A stretch of DNA of 64,000 nucleotides from Siphonodentalium dalli. Taxonomy: Eukaryota; Mollusca; Scaphopoda; Gadilida; Siphonodentaliidae. The stretch covers positions 273,413,426-273,477,425 of the forward strand of contig CP136063.1 of the NCBI GenBank assembly GCA_032622095.1, read 5' to 3'. This document shows positions 25,610 to 40,014 of the stretch, in pieces; the stretch's first letter is position 1; each line of letters opens with the position of its first letter. The notes beneath the pieces were generated by a model, which did no database searches, was not told the DNA's origin, and saw nothing but the letters and a program-made list of their open reading frames with translations. A program made the position numbers and the translations under genes.

Positions 25610-25886
25610 TTATTTGTAACATACCATGAATAAGACTAACAACGGACGTACTTTGTTGGTTACATACCAGGAATAAGACAGGCAATGAACGCTCTTTATT
25701 TGTAACATACCATGAATAAGACTAGCAATGGACGTTCTTTGTTGGTTAAATACCAGGAATAAGACTAGCAATGAACGCTCTTTATTTGTAACATACCAGG
25801 AGTAAGACTAACAATGAACGCTCTTTATTGGTAACATACCAGGAGTAAGACTAACAATGGACGTTCTTTGTTGGTTACATACCAGG
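25610..25886 (+). repeat. A/B dimer domain 7 (short)
   Basis: Cut short by the in-register 1,962-bp duplication join at 25,887. Has AACAACGGACG near 25,640, a private ATG to ACG change. Confidence 0.83.
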
Positions 25887-27848
25887 AATAGATTAGCAAT
25901 GAACGCTCTTTATTTGTAACATACCAGGAATAGACTAACAATGAACGCTCTGTATTTGTAACATACCAGGAATAGATAAACAATTAACGCTCTTTATTTG
26001 TAACATACCAGGAATAAGACTAACAATGAACGCTCATTATTGGTATGTGAATGATCTTTATTTGTAACATACCATGATTAAGACTAACAATGGACGTACT
26101 TTGTTGGTTACATACCAGGAATAAGACAGGCAATGAACGCTCTTTATTTGTAACATACCATGAATGAGACTAGCAATGGACGTTCTTTGTTGGTTAAATA
26201 CCAGGAATAAGACTAGCAATGAACGCTCTTTATTTGTAACATACCAGGAGTAAGACTAACAATGAACGCTCTTTATTGGTAACATACCAGGAGTAAGACT
26301 AACAATGGACGTTCTTTGTTGGTTACATACCAGGGATAAGACTAGCAATGAACGCTCTTTATTTGTAACATACCATGAATAAGACTAACAATGGACGTTC
26401 TTTGTTGGTTACATACCAGGAATAAGACTAGCAATGAACGCTCTTTATTTGTAACATATCAGGAGTAAGACTAACAATGAACGCTCTTTATTTGTAACTT
26501 ACCAAGAGTAAGACTAACAATGGACGTTCTTTGTTGGTTACATACCAGGGATAAGACTAGCAATGAACGCTCTTTATTTGTAACATACCATGAATAAGAC
26601 TAACAATGGACGTTCTTTGTTGGTTACATACCAGGAATAAGACTAGCAATGAACGCTCTTTATTTGTAACATATCAGGAGTAAGACTAACAATGAACGCT
26701 CTTTATTTGTAACATACCAGGAATAAGACTAACAATGAACGATCTTTATTTGTAACATGCCATGAATATACTAACAAGGAACGCTCTTTATTTGTAACAT
26801 ACAATGATCAAGACTAACAATGAACGGTCTTTATTGGTAACAAACAATACATAGACTAACAATGAACGCTCTTTATGTGTAACATACCAGGAATAAGACT
26901 ACCAATGGACGTTCTTTGTCGGTTACATACCAGGAATAGACTAACAATAAACGCTCTTTGTTTGTAACATACCAGGAATAGACTAACAATGAACGCTCTT
27001 TATTTGTAACATACCAGGAATAAGACTAACAATGAATGATCTTTATTGGTAACATACCAGGAATAGACTAACAATGAACGCTCATTATTGGTTATTTACC
27101 AGGAGGTGACTAACAGTGAACGCTCTTTATTTGTAACATACCATGAATAAGACTAACAATGGACGTTCTTTGTTGGTTACATACCAGGAATAGACTAACA
27201 ATGAACGCTCTTTATTTGTAACATACCAGGAATAAGACTAACAATGAGCGTTCTTTATTTGTAACATACCAGGAATAGACTAACAATGAACGCTCTTTAT
27301 TTGTAACATACCAGGAATAGACTAACAATGGGCATTCTATATTGGTAACATACCAGGAGTAAGACTAACAATGAACGCTCTTTATTTGTAACATACCAGG
27401 ATTAGATTAGCAATGAACGCTCTTTATTTGTAACATACCAGGAATAGACAAACAATGAACGCTCTGTATTTGTAACATACCAGGAATAGATAAACAATTA
27501 ACGCTCTTTATTTGTAACATACCAGGAATAAGACTAACAATGAACGCTCATTATTGGTATGTGAATGATCTTTATTTGTAACATACCATGAATAAGACTA
27601 ACAATGGACGTACTTTGTTGGTTACATACCAGGAATAAGACAGGCAATGAACGCTCTTTATTTGTAACATACCATGAATAAGACTAGCAATGGACGTTCT
27701 TTGTTGGTTAAATACCAGGAATAAGACTAGCAATGAACGCTCTTTATTTGTAACATACCAGGAGTAAGACTAACAATGAACGCTCTTTATTGGTAACATA
27801 CCAGGAGTAAGACTAATAATGGACGTTCTTTGTTGGTTACATACCAGG
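25887..27848 (+). repeat. 1,962-bp nested tandem duplication, unit 2 of block T copy 1
   Basis: In-register join: GGTTACATACCAGG is followed by AATAGATTAGC. One private change near 26,166 reads ATGAATGAGACT where unit 1 has ATGAATAAGACT. Confidence 0.87.
26055..26715 (+). repeat. A/B dimer domain 8
   Basis: Counterpart of domain 6, 1,962 bp later. Confidence 0.83.
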
Positions 27849-28460
27849 GATAAGACTAGCAATGAACGCTCTTTATTTGTAACATACCATGAATAAGACT
27901 AACAATGGACGTTCTTTGTTGGTTACAAACCAGGAATAAGACTAGCAATGAACGCTCTTTATTTGTAACATATCAGGAGTAAGACTAACAATGAACGCTC
28001 TTTATTTGTAACTTACCAAGAGTAAGACTAACAATGGACGTTATTTGTTGTTTACATACCAGGGATAAGACTAGCAATGAACGCTCTTTATTTGTAACAT
28101 GCAATGAATAAGACTAACAATTGACGTTCTTTGTTGGTTACATACCAGAAATAAGACTAGCAATGAACGCTCTTTATTTTTAACATACCATGAATAAGAC
28201 TAACAATGGACGTTCTTTGTTGGTTACATACCAGGATTAAGACTAGCAATGAACGCTCTTTATTTGTAACATACAATGAGTAAGACTAACTATGAACGCG
28301 CTTTATTTGTAACATACCAGGAATAAACCAACAATGGACGTTCTTTGTTGGTTACATACCAGGAATAGATTAACAGTGAACGCTCTTTATTTGTAACATA
28401 CCATGAATAAGACTAACAATGGACGTTCTTTGTTGGTTACATACCAGGAGTAAGACTATC
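27570..28460 (+). repeat. A/B dimer domain 9
   Basis: Long version like domain 3. Private changes are CTAATAATGG near 27,814 and GTTACAAACCAGG near 27,922, the latter shared with domain 13. Confidence 0.85.
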
Positions 28461-30923
28461 AATGAGCGTTCTTTATTTGTAACATACAAGGAATAGACTA
28501 ACAATGAACGCTCTTTATTAGTAACATACCAGGAATAAGACTAACAATGAGCGTTCGCTATTTGTAACATACCAGGAATAAGACTAACAATGAGCGTTCT
28601 TTATTTGTAACATACCATGACTAAGACTGACAATGAACGGTATTTATTGGTAACATACAATGAGTAGACTTACAATGAACGCTCTTTATGTGTAACATAC
28701 CAGGAATAAGACTAACAATGAACGATCTTTATTTGTAACATACCATGAATATACTAACGTGGAACGCTCTTTATTTCTAACATACCATGACTAATACTAA
28801 CAATGAACGGTCTTATTTTTAACATACAATGAGTAAGACTAACATTGAACGCTCTGTATTTGTAACATACCACGAATAGACTAACAATGAACGCTCTTCA
28901 ATTGTAACATACCAGGAATAGACTAACAATGAACGCTCTTTATTTGTAACATACCAGGAATAGACTAACAATGAACGCTCTTTATTTGTAACATACCAGG
29001 GATAGACCAACAATTAACGCTCTTTATTTGTAATATACCATGAATAGACTAACAATGAACGTTCTTTATTTGTAACATACCATGAATAAACTAACAATGA
29101 ACGTTCTTTATTTGTAACATACCAGGAATAAGACAAACAATGAACGCTCTTTATTTGTAACATACCAGGAATAGTCTTACAATGAACGCTCTTTATTTGT
29201 AACATAACATGAATAGACTAGCAATGAACGCTCTTTATTAGTAACATACCAGGAATATAATAACAATGAATGCTCTTTATTTGTAAGATACCAGGAATAG
29301 ACTAACAATGAACGCTCTTTATTTGGAACATACCATGAATAGACTAAAAATGAACGTTCTGTATTTGTAACATACCAGGAATAGAGTAACAATGAACGCT
29401 CTTTATTTGTAACATACCAGGAATAGACTAACAATGAACGCTCTTTATTTGTAACTTACCAGGAATAGACTAACAATGAACGTTCTTTATTTGTAACATA
29501 CCATGAATAGACTAACAACGAACGCTCTTTATTTGTAACATACCAGGAATAGACTAGCAATGAACGCTCTTTATTTGTAACATACCAGGAATATACTAAC
29601 AATGATCGTTCTTTATTTGTAACATACCATGAATATACTAGCAATGAGCGTTCTTTATTTGTAACATACCAGGAATAGACTAACAATGAACGCTCTTTAT
29701 TTGTAACATACCAGGAATAGACTAACAATGAGCGTTCTTTATTTGTAACATACCAGGAATAGACTAACAATGAACGCTCTTTATTTGTAACATACCAGGA
29801 ATAGACTAACAATGAGCATTCTGTGTTGGTTACATACCACGAATAAGACGAGCAATGAACGCACTTTATTTGTAACATACCAGGAATAGACTAACAATGA
29901 ACGCTCTTTATTTGTAACATACCAGGAATAGATAAACAATTAACGCTCTTTATTTGTAACATACCAGGAATAAGACTAACAATGAACGCTCATTATTGGT
30001 ATGTGAATGATCTTTATTTGTAACATACCATGATTAAGACTAACAATGGACGTACTTTGTTGGTTACATACCAGGAATAAGACAGGCAATGAACGCTCTT
30101 TATTTGCAACATACCATGAATAAGACTAGCAATGGACGTTCTTTGTTGGTTAAATACCAGGAATAAGACTAACAATGAGCGTTCGCTATTTGTAACATAC
30201 CAGGGATAGACCAACAATTAACGCTCTTTATTTGTAATATACCATGAATAGACTAACAATGAACGTTCTTTATTTGTAACATACCATGAATAAACTAACA
30301 ATGAACGTTCTTTATTTGTAACATACCAGGAATAGAGTAACAATGAACGCTCTTTATTTGTAACATACCAGGAATAGACTAACAATGAACGCTCTTTATT
30401 TGGAACATACCATGAATAGACTAAAAATGAACGTTCTTTATTTGTAACATACCAGGAATAGAGTAACAATGAACGCTCTTTATTTGTAACATACCAGGAA
30501 TAGACTAACAATGAACGCTCTTTATTTGTAACTTACCAGGAATAGACTAACAATGAACGTTCTTTATTTGTAACATACCAGGAATAGACTAACAATGAGC
30601 GTTCTTTATTTGTAGCATATTAGGAGTAAGACTAACAATGAAAGTTCTTTATTTTTAACATACAATGAGTAAGACTAACAATGAACGCTCTATATTTGTA
30701 ACATACCAGGCATAAGACTAACAATGAACGATCTTTATTTGTAACATACCATGAATATATTAACAATGAACGCTTTTTATGTGTATCATACCAGGAATAA
30801 GACTAACAATGAACGCTCTTTATTTGTAACATACCATGAATAAGAATAACAATGGACGGTCTGTATTTGTAACATACCACGAATAGACTAACAATGAACG
30901 CTCTTTAATTGTAACATACCAGG

Positions 30924-30974
30924 ATTAATAACGCTGCACCAGCTCACAAAAGAAACCATCCAACAATAAAGACC
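30924..30974 (+). repeat. 51-bp non-consensus segment, copy 5
   Basis: Lies in the first 12-kb block; its partner is copy 7, exactly 12,166 bp downstream. Confidence 0.9.
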
Positions 30975-33429
30975 AATGAACGCTCTTTATTTGTAACATA
31001 CCAGGAATAGACTAACAATGAACGCTCTTTATTTGTAACATACCAGGGATAGACTAACAATTTACGCTCTTTATTTGTAATATACCATGAATAGACTAAC
31101 AATGAACGTTCTTTATTTGTAACAAACCAGGAATAGACTAACTATGAGCGTTCTTTATTTGTAACATACCAGGAGTAAGACTAACAATGAGCGTTCTTTA
31201 TATGTAACATACCAGTAATATACTATCGATCAACGCTCTTTATATGTAACATACCAGGAGTAAGGCTAACAATGAGCGTTCTTTATTTTTAACATACCAG
31301 GAATAAGATTAACAATGAGCGATCTTTATTTGTAACATACCATGCATTTTCTAACAAGGAACGCTCTTTATTGGTAATATACAATGAGTAGAGTAACAAT
31401 GAACGCTCTTTATGTGTAATAAACCAGGAATAAGACTAACAATGCACGATCATTATTTGTAACATACCATGAATATACTAACAAGGAACGCTCTTTATTT
31501 GTAACATACCAGGAATAGACTAACAATGAGCGTTCTTTATTGGTAACATACCAGGAGTAAGACTAACAATGAACGCTCTTTATTTGTAACAAACCAGGAA
31601 TAGACTATATAACAATGAGCGTTATTTATTTGTAACAAACCAGGAATAGACTAACAATGAACGCTCTTTATTTTTAACATACAATGTGTAAGACTAACAA
31701 TGAACGCTCTTTATTTGTAACATACCAGGAATAAGACTAACAATGAACGATCTTTATTTGTAACATGCCATGAATATACTAACAAGGAACGCTCTTTATT
31801 TGTAACATACAATGATCAAGACTAACAATGAACGGTCTTTATTGGTAACAAACTATACATATACTAACAATGAACGCTCTTTATGTGTAACATACCAGGA
31901 ATAAGACTACCAATGGACGTTATTTGTCGGTTACATACCAGGAATAGACTAACAATAAACGCTCTTTGTTTGTAACATACCAGGAATAGACTAACAATGA
32001 ACGCTCTTTATTTGTAACATACCAGGAATAAGACTAACAATGAATGATCTTTATTGGTAACATACCAGGAATAGACTAACAATGAACGCTCATTATTGGT
32101 TATTTACCAGGAGGTGACTAACAGAGAACGCTCTTTATTTGTAACATACCATGAATAAGACTAACAATGGACGTTCTTTGTTGGTTACATACCAGGAATA
32201 GACTAACAATGAACGCTCTTTATTTGTAACATACCAGGAATAAGACTAACAATGAGCGTTCTTTATTTGTAACATACCAGGAATAGACTAACAATGAACG
32301 CTCTTTATTTGTAACATACCAGGAATAGACTAACAATGGGTATTCTATATTGGTAACATACCAGGAGTAAGACTAACAATGAACGCTCTTTATTTATAAC
32401 ATACCAGGAATAGACTAACAATGAGCGTTCTTCATTTGTAACATACCAGGAGTAAGACTAACAATGAACGCTCTTTATTTTTAACATACCAGGAATAGAC
32501 TATTTAGCAATGAGCGTTCTTTATTTGTAACATACTAGGAATAGACTAACAATGAACGCTCTTTATTTGTAACATACCAGGAATAGACTAACAATGAACG
32601 TTCTTTATTTGTAACATACCTGGAATAAGACTAACAATGGACGTTCTTTATTTGTAACATACCAGGAATAGACTAACAATGAGCGTTCTTTATTTGTAAC
32701 ATACCAGGAATAAGACTAGCAATGAACGTTCTGTATTTGTAACATACCAGGAATAGACTAGCAATGAACGCTCTTTATTTGTAACATACCAGGAATAGAC
32801 TAACAATGGACGTTCTTTATTTGTAACATACCAGGAATAGACTAACAATGGACGTTCTTTATGTGTAACATACCAGGAATAGACTAACAATGAGCGTTCT
32901 TTATTTGTAACATACCAGGAATAAGACCAACAATGGACGTTCTTTATTTGTAACATATCAGGAATAGACTATCAATGGACACTCTTTATTTGTAACGTAC
33001 CAGGAATATACTAGCAATGAACGCTCTTTATTTGTAACTTACCAGGAATAGACTAACAATGAACGTTCTTTATTTGTAACATACCAGGAATAGACTAACA
33101 ATGAGCGTTCTTTATTTGTAGCATATTAGGAGTAAGACTAACAATGAAAGTTCTTTATTTTTAACATACAATGAGTAAGACTAACAATGAACGCTCTATA
33201 TTTGTAACATACCAGGCATAAGACTAACAATGAACGATCTTTATTTGTAACATACCATGAATATATTAACAATGAACGCTTTTTATGTGTATCATACCAG
33301 GAATAAGACTAACAATGAACGCTCTTTATTTGTAACATAACATGAATAAGAATAACAATGGACGGTCTGTATTTGTAACATACCACGAATAGACTAACAA
33401 TGAACGCTCTTTAATTGTAACATACCAGG

Positions 33430-33480
33430 ATTAATAACGCTGCACCAGCTCACAAAAGAAACCATCCAACAATAAAGACC
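33430..33480 (+). repeat. 51-bp non-consensus segment, copy 6
   Basis: Lies in the first 12-kb block; its partner is copy 8, 12,251 bp downstream. The extra 85 bp is a two-monomer length difference near 31.6/43.8 kb. Confidence 0.9.
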
Positions 33481-34640
33481 AATGAACGCTCTTTATTTGT
33501 AACATACCAGGAATAGACTAACAATGAACGCTCTTTATTTGTAACATACCAGGGATAGACTAACAATTTACGCTCTTTATTTGTAATATACCATGAATAG
33601 ACTAACAATGAACGTTCTTTATTTGTAACAAACCAGGAATAGACTAACTATGAGCGTTCTTTATTTGTAACATACCAGGAGTAAGACTAACAATGAGCGT
33701 TCTTTATATGTAACATACCAGTAATATACTATCGATCAACGCTCTTTATATGTAACACACCAGGAGTAAGGCTAACAATGAGCGTTCTTTATTTTTAACA
33801 TACCAGGAATAAGATTAACAATGAGCGATCTTTATTTGTAACATACCATGCATTTTCTAACAAGGAACGCTCTTTATTGGTAATATACAATGAGTAGAGT
33901 AACAATGAACGCTCTTTATGTGTAATAAACCAGGAATAAGACTAACAATGCACGATCATTATTTGTAACATACCATGAATATACTAACAAGGAACGCTCT
34001 TTATTTGTAACATACCAGGAATAGACTAACAATGAGCGTTCTTTATTGGTAACATACCAGGAGTAAGACTAACAATGAACGCTCTTTATTTAAAACATAT
34101 CAGGAATAGACTAACAATGAGCGTTCTTTATTTGTAACATACAAGGAGTAAGACTAACAATGAACGCTCTTTATTTGTAACAAACCAGGAATAGACTATA
34201 TAACAATGAGCGTTATTTATTTGTAACAAACCAGGAATAGACTAACAATGAACGCTCTTTATTTTTAACATACAATGTGTAAGACTAACAATGAACGCTC
34301 TTTATTTGTAACATACCAGGAATAAGACTAACAATGAACGATCTTTATTTGTAACATGCCATGAATATACTAACAAGGAACGCTCTTTATTTGTAACATA
34401 CAATGATCAAGACTAACAATGAACGGTCTTTATTGGTAACAAACTATACATACCACGAATAAGACTAACAATGGACGTTCTTTGTTGGTTACATACCAGG
34501 AATAGACTAACAATGAACGCTCTTTATTTGTAACATACCAGGAATAAGACTAACAATGAGCGTTCTTTATTTGTAACATACCAGGAATAGACTAACAATG
34601 AACGCTCTTTATTTGTAACATACCAGGAATAGACTAACAA

Positions 34641-34916
34641 TGGGCATTCTATATTGGTAACATACCAGGAGTAAGACTAACAATGAACGCTCTTTATTTG
34701 TAACATACCAGGAATAGATTAGCAATGAACGCTCTTTATTTGTAACATACCAGGAATAGACAAACAATGAACGCTCTGTATTTGTAACATACCAGGAATA
34801 GATAAACAATTAACGCTCTTTATTTGTAACATACCAGGAATAAGACTAACAATGAACGCTCATTATTGGTATATGAATGATCTTTATTTGTAACATACCA
34901 TGAATAAGACTAACAA
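34641..34916 (+). repeat. 276-bp local tandem duplication, unit 1
   Basis: Starts at TGGGCATTCTATATTGG and includes the TATATG version of the truncated monomer at 34,869. Confidence 0.87.
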
Positions 34917-35192
34917 TGGGCATTCTATATTGGTAACATACCAGGAGTAAGACTAACAATGAACGCTCTTTATTTGTAACATACCAGGAATAGATTAGCA
35001 ATGAACGCTCTTTATTTGTAACATACCAGGAATAGACAAACAATGAACGCTCTGTATTTGTAACATACCAGGAATAGATAAACAATTAACGCTCTTTATT
35101 TGTAACATACCAGGAATAAGACTAACAATGAACGCTCATTATTGGTATATGAATGATCTTTATTTGTAACATACCATGAATAAGACTAACAA
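34917..35192 (+). repeat. 276-bp local tandem duplication, unit 2
   Basis: Repeats unit 1 with TATATG at 35,145. A third, partial copy (about 35,222-35,344, 191 bp after its counterpart) follows with TATATG at 35,336 and ends at the 12-kb junction. Confidence 0.87.
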
Positions 35193-36259
35193 TGGACGTA
35201 CTTTGTTGGTTACATACCAGGAATAGACAAACAATGAACGCTCTGTATTTGTAACATACCAGGAATAGATAAACAATTAACGCTCTTTATTTGTAACATA
35301 CCAGGAATAAGACTAACAATGAACGCTCATTATTGGTATATGAATGATCTTTATTTGTAACATGCCATGAATATACTAACAAGGAACGCTCTTTATTTGT
35401 AACATACAATGATCAAGACTAACAATGAACGGTCTTTATTGGTAACACACAATACATAGACTAACAATGAACGCTCTTTATGTGTAACATACCAGGAATA
35501 AGACTACCAATGGACGTTCTTTGTTGGTTACATACCAGGAATAGACTAACAATAAACGCTCTTTGTTTGTAACATACCAGGAATAGACTAACAATGAACG
35601 CTCTTTATTTGTAACATACCAGGAATAAGACTAACAATGAATGATCTTTATTGGTAACATACCAGGAATAGACTAACAATGAACGCTCATTATTGGTTAT
35701 TTACCAGGAGGTGACTAACAGAGAACGCTCTTTATTTGTAACATACCATGAATAAGACTAACAATGGACGTTCTTTGTTGGTTACATACCAGGAATAGAC
35801 TAACAATGAACGCTCTTTATTTGTAACATACCAGGAATAAGACTAACAATGAGCGTTCTTTATTTGTAACATACCAGGAATAGACTAACAATGAACGCTC
35901 TTTATTTGTAACATACCAGGAATAGACTAACAATGGGCATTCTATATTGGTAACATACCAGGAGTAAGACTAACAATGAACGCTCTTTATTTATAACATA
36001 CCAGGAATAGACTAACAATGAGCATTCTGTGTTGGTTACATACCACGAATAAGACGAGCAATGAACGCACTTTATTTGTAACATACCAGGAATAGATTAG
36101 CAATGAACGCTCTTTATTTGTAACATACCAGGAATAGACTAACAATGAACGCTCTGTATTTGTAACATACCAGGAATAGATAAACAATTAACGCTCTTTA
36201 TTTGTAACATACCAGGAATAAGACTAACAATGAACGCTCATTATTGGTATGTGAATGAT

Positions 36260-36910
36260 CTTTATTTGTAACATACCATGATTAAGACTAACAATGGACG
36301 TACTTTGTTGGTTACATACCAGGAATAAGACAGGCAATGAACGCTCTTTATTTGTAACATACCATGAATAAGACTAGCAATGGACGTTCTTTGTTGGTTA
36401 AATACCAGGAATAAGACTAGCAATGAACGCTCTTTATTTGTAACATACCAGGAGTAAGACTAACAATGAACGCTCTTTATTGGTAACATACCAGGAGTAA
36501 GACTAACAATGGACGTTCTTTGTTGGTTACATACCAGGGATAAGACTAGCAATGAACGCTCTTTATTTGTAACATACCATGAATAAGACTAACAATGGAC
36601 GTTCTTTGTTGGTTACATACCAGGAATAAGACTAGCAATGAACGCTCTTTATTTGTAACATATCAGGAGTAAGACTAACAATGAACGCTCTTTATTTGTA
36701 ACTTACCAAGAGTAAGACTAACAATGGACGTTCTTTGTTGGTTACATACCAGGGATAAGACTAGCAATGAACGCTCTTTATTTGTAACATACCATGAATA
36801 AGACTAACAATGGACGTTCTTTGTTGGTTACATACCAGGAATAAGACTAGCAATGAACGCTCTTTATTTGTAACATATCAGGAGTAAGACTAACAATGAA
36901 CGCTCTTTAT
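36260..36910 (+). repeat. A/B dimer domain 10
   Basis: 12,166 bp after domain 6. Confidence 0.83.
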
Positions 36911-37774
36911 TTGTAACATACCAGGAATAAGACTAACAATGAACGATCTTTATTTGTAACATGCCATGAATATACTAACAAGGAACGCTCTTTATTTGTA
37001 ACATACAATGATCAAGACTAACAATGAACGGTCTTTATTGGTAACAAACAATACATAGACTAACAATGAACGCTCTTTATGTGTAACATACCAGGAATAA
37101 GACTACCAATGGACGTTCTTTGTCGGTTACATACCAGGAATAGACTAACAATAAACGCTCTTTGTTTGTAACATACCAGGAATAGACTAACAATGAACGC
37201 TCTTTATTTGTAACATACCAGGAATAAGACTAACAATGAATGATCTTTATTGGTAACATACCAGGAATAGACTAACAATGAACGCTCATTATTGGTTATT
37301 TACCAGGAGGTGACTAACAGTGAACGCTCTTTATTTGTAACATACCATGAATAAGACTAACAATGGACGTTCTTTGTTGGTTACATACCAGGAATAGACT
37401 AACAATGAACGCTCTTTATTTGTAACATACCAGGAATAAGACTAACAATGAGCGTTCTTTATTTGTAACATACCAGGAATAGACTAACAATGAACGCTCT
37501 TTATTTGTAACATACCAGGAATAGACTAACAATGGGCATTCTATATTGGTAACATACCAGGAGTAAGACTAACAATGAACGCTCTTTATTTGTAACATAC
37601 CAGGATTAGATTAGCAATGAACGCTCTTTATTTGTAACATACCAGGAATAGACAAACAATGAACGCTCTGTATTTGTAACATACCAGGAATAGATAAACA
37701 ATTAACGCTCTTTATTTGTAACATACCAGGAATAAGACTAACAATGAACGCTCATTATTGGTATGTGAATGATC

Positions 37775-38052
37775 TTTATTTGTAACATACCATGAATAAG
37801 ACTAACAATGGACGTACTTTGTTGGTTACATACCAGGAATAAGACAGGCAATGAACGCTCTTTATTTGTAACATACCATGAATAAGACTAGCAATGGACG
37901 TTCTTTGTTGGTTAAATACCAGGAATAAGACTAGCAATGAACGCTCTTTATTTGTAACATACCAGGAGTAAGACTAACAATGAACGCTCTTTATTGGTAA
38001 CATACCAGGAGTAAGACTAACAATGGACGTTCTTTGTTGGTTACATACCAGG
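37775..38052 (+). repeat. A/B dimer domain 11 (short)
   Basis: 12,166 bp after domain 7, but with normal AACAATGG, so the AACAACGG change at 25,640 arose after the 12-kb duplication. Confidence 0.83.
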
Positions 38053-40014
38053 AATAGATTAGCAATGAACGCTCTTTATTTGTAACATACCAGGAATAGA
38101 CTAACAATGAACGCTCTGTATTTGTAACATACCAGGAATAGATAAACAATTAACGCTCTTTATTTGTAACATACCAGGAATAAGACTAACAATGAACGCT
38201 CATTATTGGTATGTGAATGATCTTTATTTGTAACATACCATGATTAAGACTAACAATGGACGTACTTTGTTGGTTACATACCAGGAATAAGACAGGCAAT
38301 GAACGCTCTTTATTTGTAACATACCATGAATAAGACTAGCAATGGACGTTCTTTGTTGGTTAAATACCAGGAATAAGACTAGCAATGAACGCTCTTTATT
38401 TGTAACATACCAGGAGTAAGACTAACAATGAACGCTCTTTATTGGTAACATACCAGGAGTAAGACTAACAATGGACGTTCTTTGTTGGTTACATACCAGG
38501 GATAAGACTAGCAATGAACGCTCTTGATTTGTAACATACCATGAATAAGACTAACAATGGACGTTCTTTGTTGGTTACATACCAGGAATAAGACTAGCAA
38601 TGAACGCTCTTTATTTGTAACATATCAGGAGTAAGACTAACAATGAACGCTCTTTATTTGTAACTTACCAAGAGTAAGACTAACAATGGACGTTCTTTGT
38701 TGGTTACATACCAGGGATAAGACTAGCAATGAACGCTCTTTATTTGTAACATACCATGAATAAGACTAACAATGGACGTTCTTTGTTGGTTACATACCAG
38801 GAATAAGACTAGCAATGAACGCTCTTTATTTGTAACATATCAGGAGTAAGACTAACAATGAACGCTCTTTATTTGTAACATACCAGGAATAAGACTAACA
38901 ATGAACGATCTTTATTTGTAACATGCCATGAATATACTAACAAGGAACGCTCTTTATTTGTAACATACAATGATCAAGACTAACAATGAACGGTCTTTAT
39001 TGGTAACAAACAATACATAGACTAACAATGAACGCTCTTTATGTGTAACATACCAGGAATAAGACTACCAATGGACGTTCTTTGTCGGTTACATACCAGG
39101 AATAGACTAACAATAAACGCTCTTTGTTTGTAACATACCAGGAATAGACTAACAATGAACGCTCTTTATTTGTAACATACCAGGAATAAGACTAACAATG
39201 AATGATCTTTATTGGTAACATACCAGGAATAGACTAACAATGAACGCTCATTATTGGTTATTTACCAGGAGGTGACTAACAGTGAACGCTCTTTATTTGT
39301 AACATACCATGAATAAGACTAACAATGGACGTTCTTTGTTGGTTACATACCAGGAATAGACTAACAATGAACGCTCTTTATTTGTAACATACCAGGAATA
39401 AGACTAACAATGAGCGTTCTTTATTTGTAACATACCAGGAATAGACTAACAATGAACGCTCTTTATTTGTAACATACCAGGAATAGACTAACAATGGGCA
39501 TTCTATATTGGTAACATACCAGGAGTAAGACTAACAATGAACGCTCTTTATTTGTAACATACCAGGATTAGATTAGCAATGAACGCTCTTTATTTGTAAC
39601 ATACCAGGAATAGACAAACAATGAACGCTCTGTATTTGTAACATACCAGGAATAGATAAACAATTAACGCTCTTTATTTGTAACATACCAGGAATAAGAC
39701 TAACAATGAACGCTCATTATTGGTATGTGAATGATCTTTATTTGTAACATACCATGAATAAGACTAACAATGGACGTACTTTGTTGGTTACATACCAGGA
39801 ATAAGACAGGCAATGAACGCTCTTTATTTGTAACATACCATGAATAAGACTAGCAATGGACGTTCTTTGTTGGTTAAATACCAGGAATAAGACTAGCAAT
39901 GAACGCTCTTTATTTGTAACATACCAGGAGTAAGACTAACAATGAACGCTCTTTATTGGTAACATACCAGGAGTAAGACTAACAATGGACGTTCTTTGTT
40001 GGTTACATACCAGG
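38053..40014 (+). repeat. 1,962-bp nested tandem duplication, unit 2 of block T copy 2
   Basis: Same join as at 25,887. Carries the private CTCTTGATTTG change near 38,521. Confidence 0.87.
38220..38880 (+). repeat. A/B dimer domain 12
   Basis: 12,166 bp after domain 8. Keeps ATGAATAAGACT where domain 8 has ATGAATGAGACT. Confidence 0.83.

Larger units (their letters stand above)
23925..25886 (+). repeat. 1,962-bp nested tandem duplication, unit 1 of block T copy 1
   Basis: Runs from AATAGATTAGCAATG to CATACCAGG. The truncated-monomer markers at 24,081 and 25,595 recur at 26,043 and 27,557, both 1,962 bp later. Within it, a five-unit (215-bp) stretch starting near 24,366 is repeated near 24,581. 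Confidence 0.87.
23179..34911 (+). repeat. 12-kb tandem higher-order block T, copy 1
   Basis: Recurs in the same monomer order from 35,345. The offset is 12,166 bp at many points (23,281, 24,081, 29,014, 30,924) and 12,251 bp after 31.6 kb (33,430, 34,609). The 85-bp step is two monomers (TTTAAAACATATC and ACATACAAGGAG units) missing here. Private changes exist, e.g. TTTGCAACATACC near 30,105 and GACTATTTAGC near 32,500. Confidence 0.88.
36091..38052 (+). repeat. 1,962-bp nested tandem duplication, unit 1 of block T copy 2
   Basis: 12,166 bp after 23,925. Presence of the nested duplication in both 12-kb copies shows that it came first. Confidence 0.87.
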
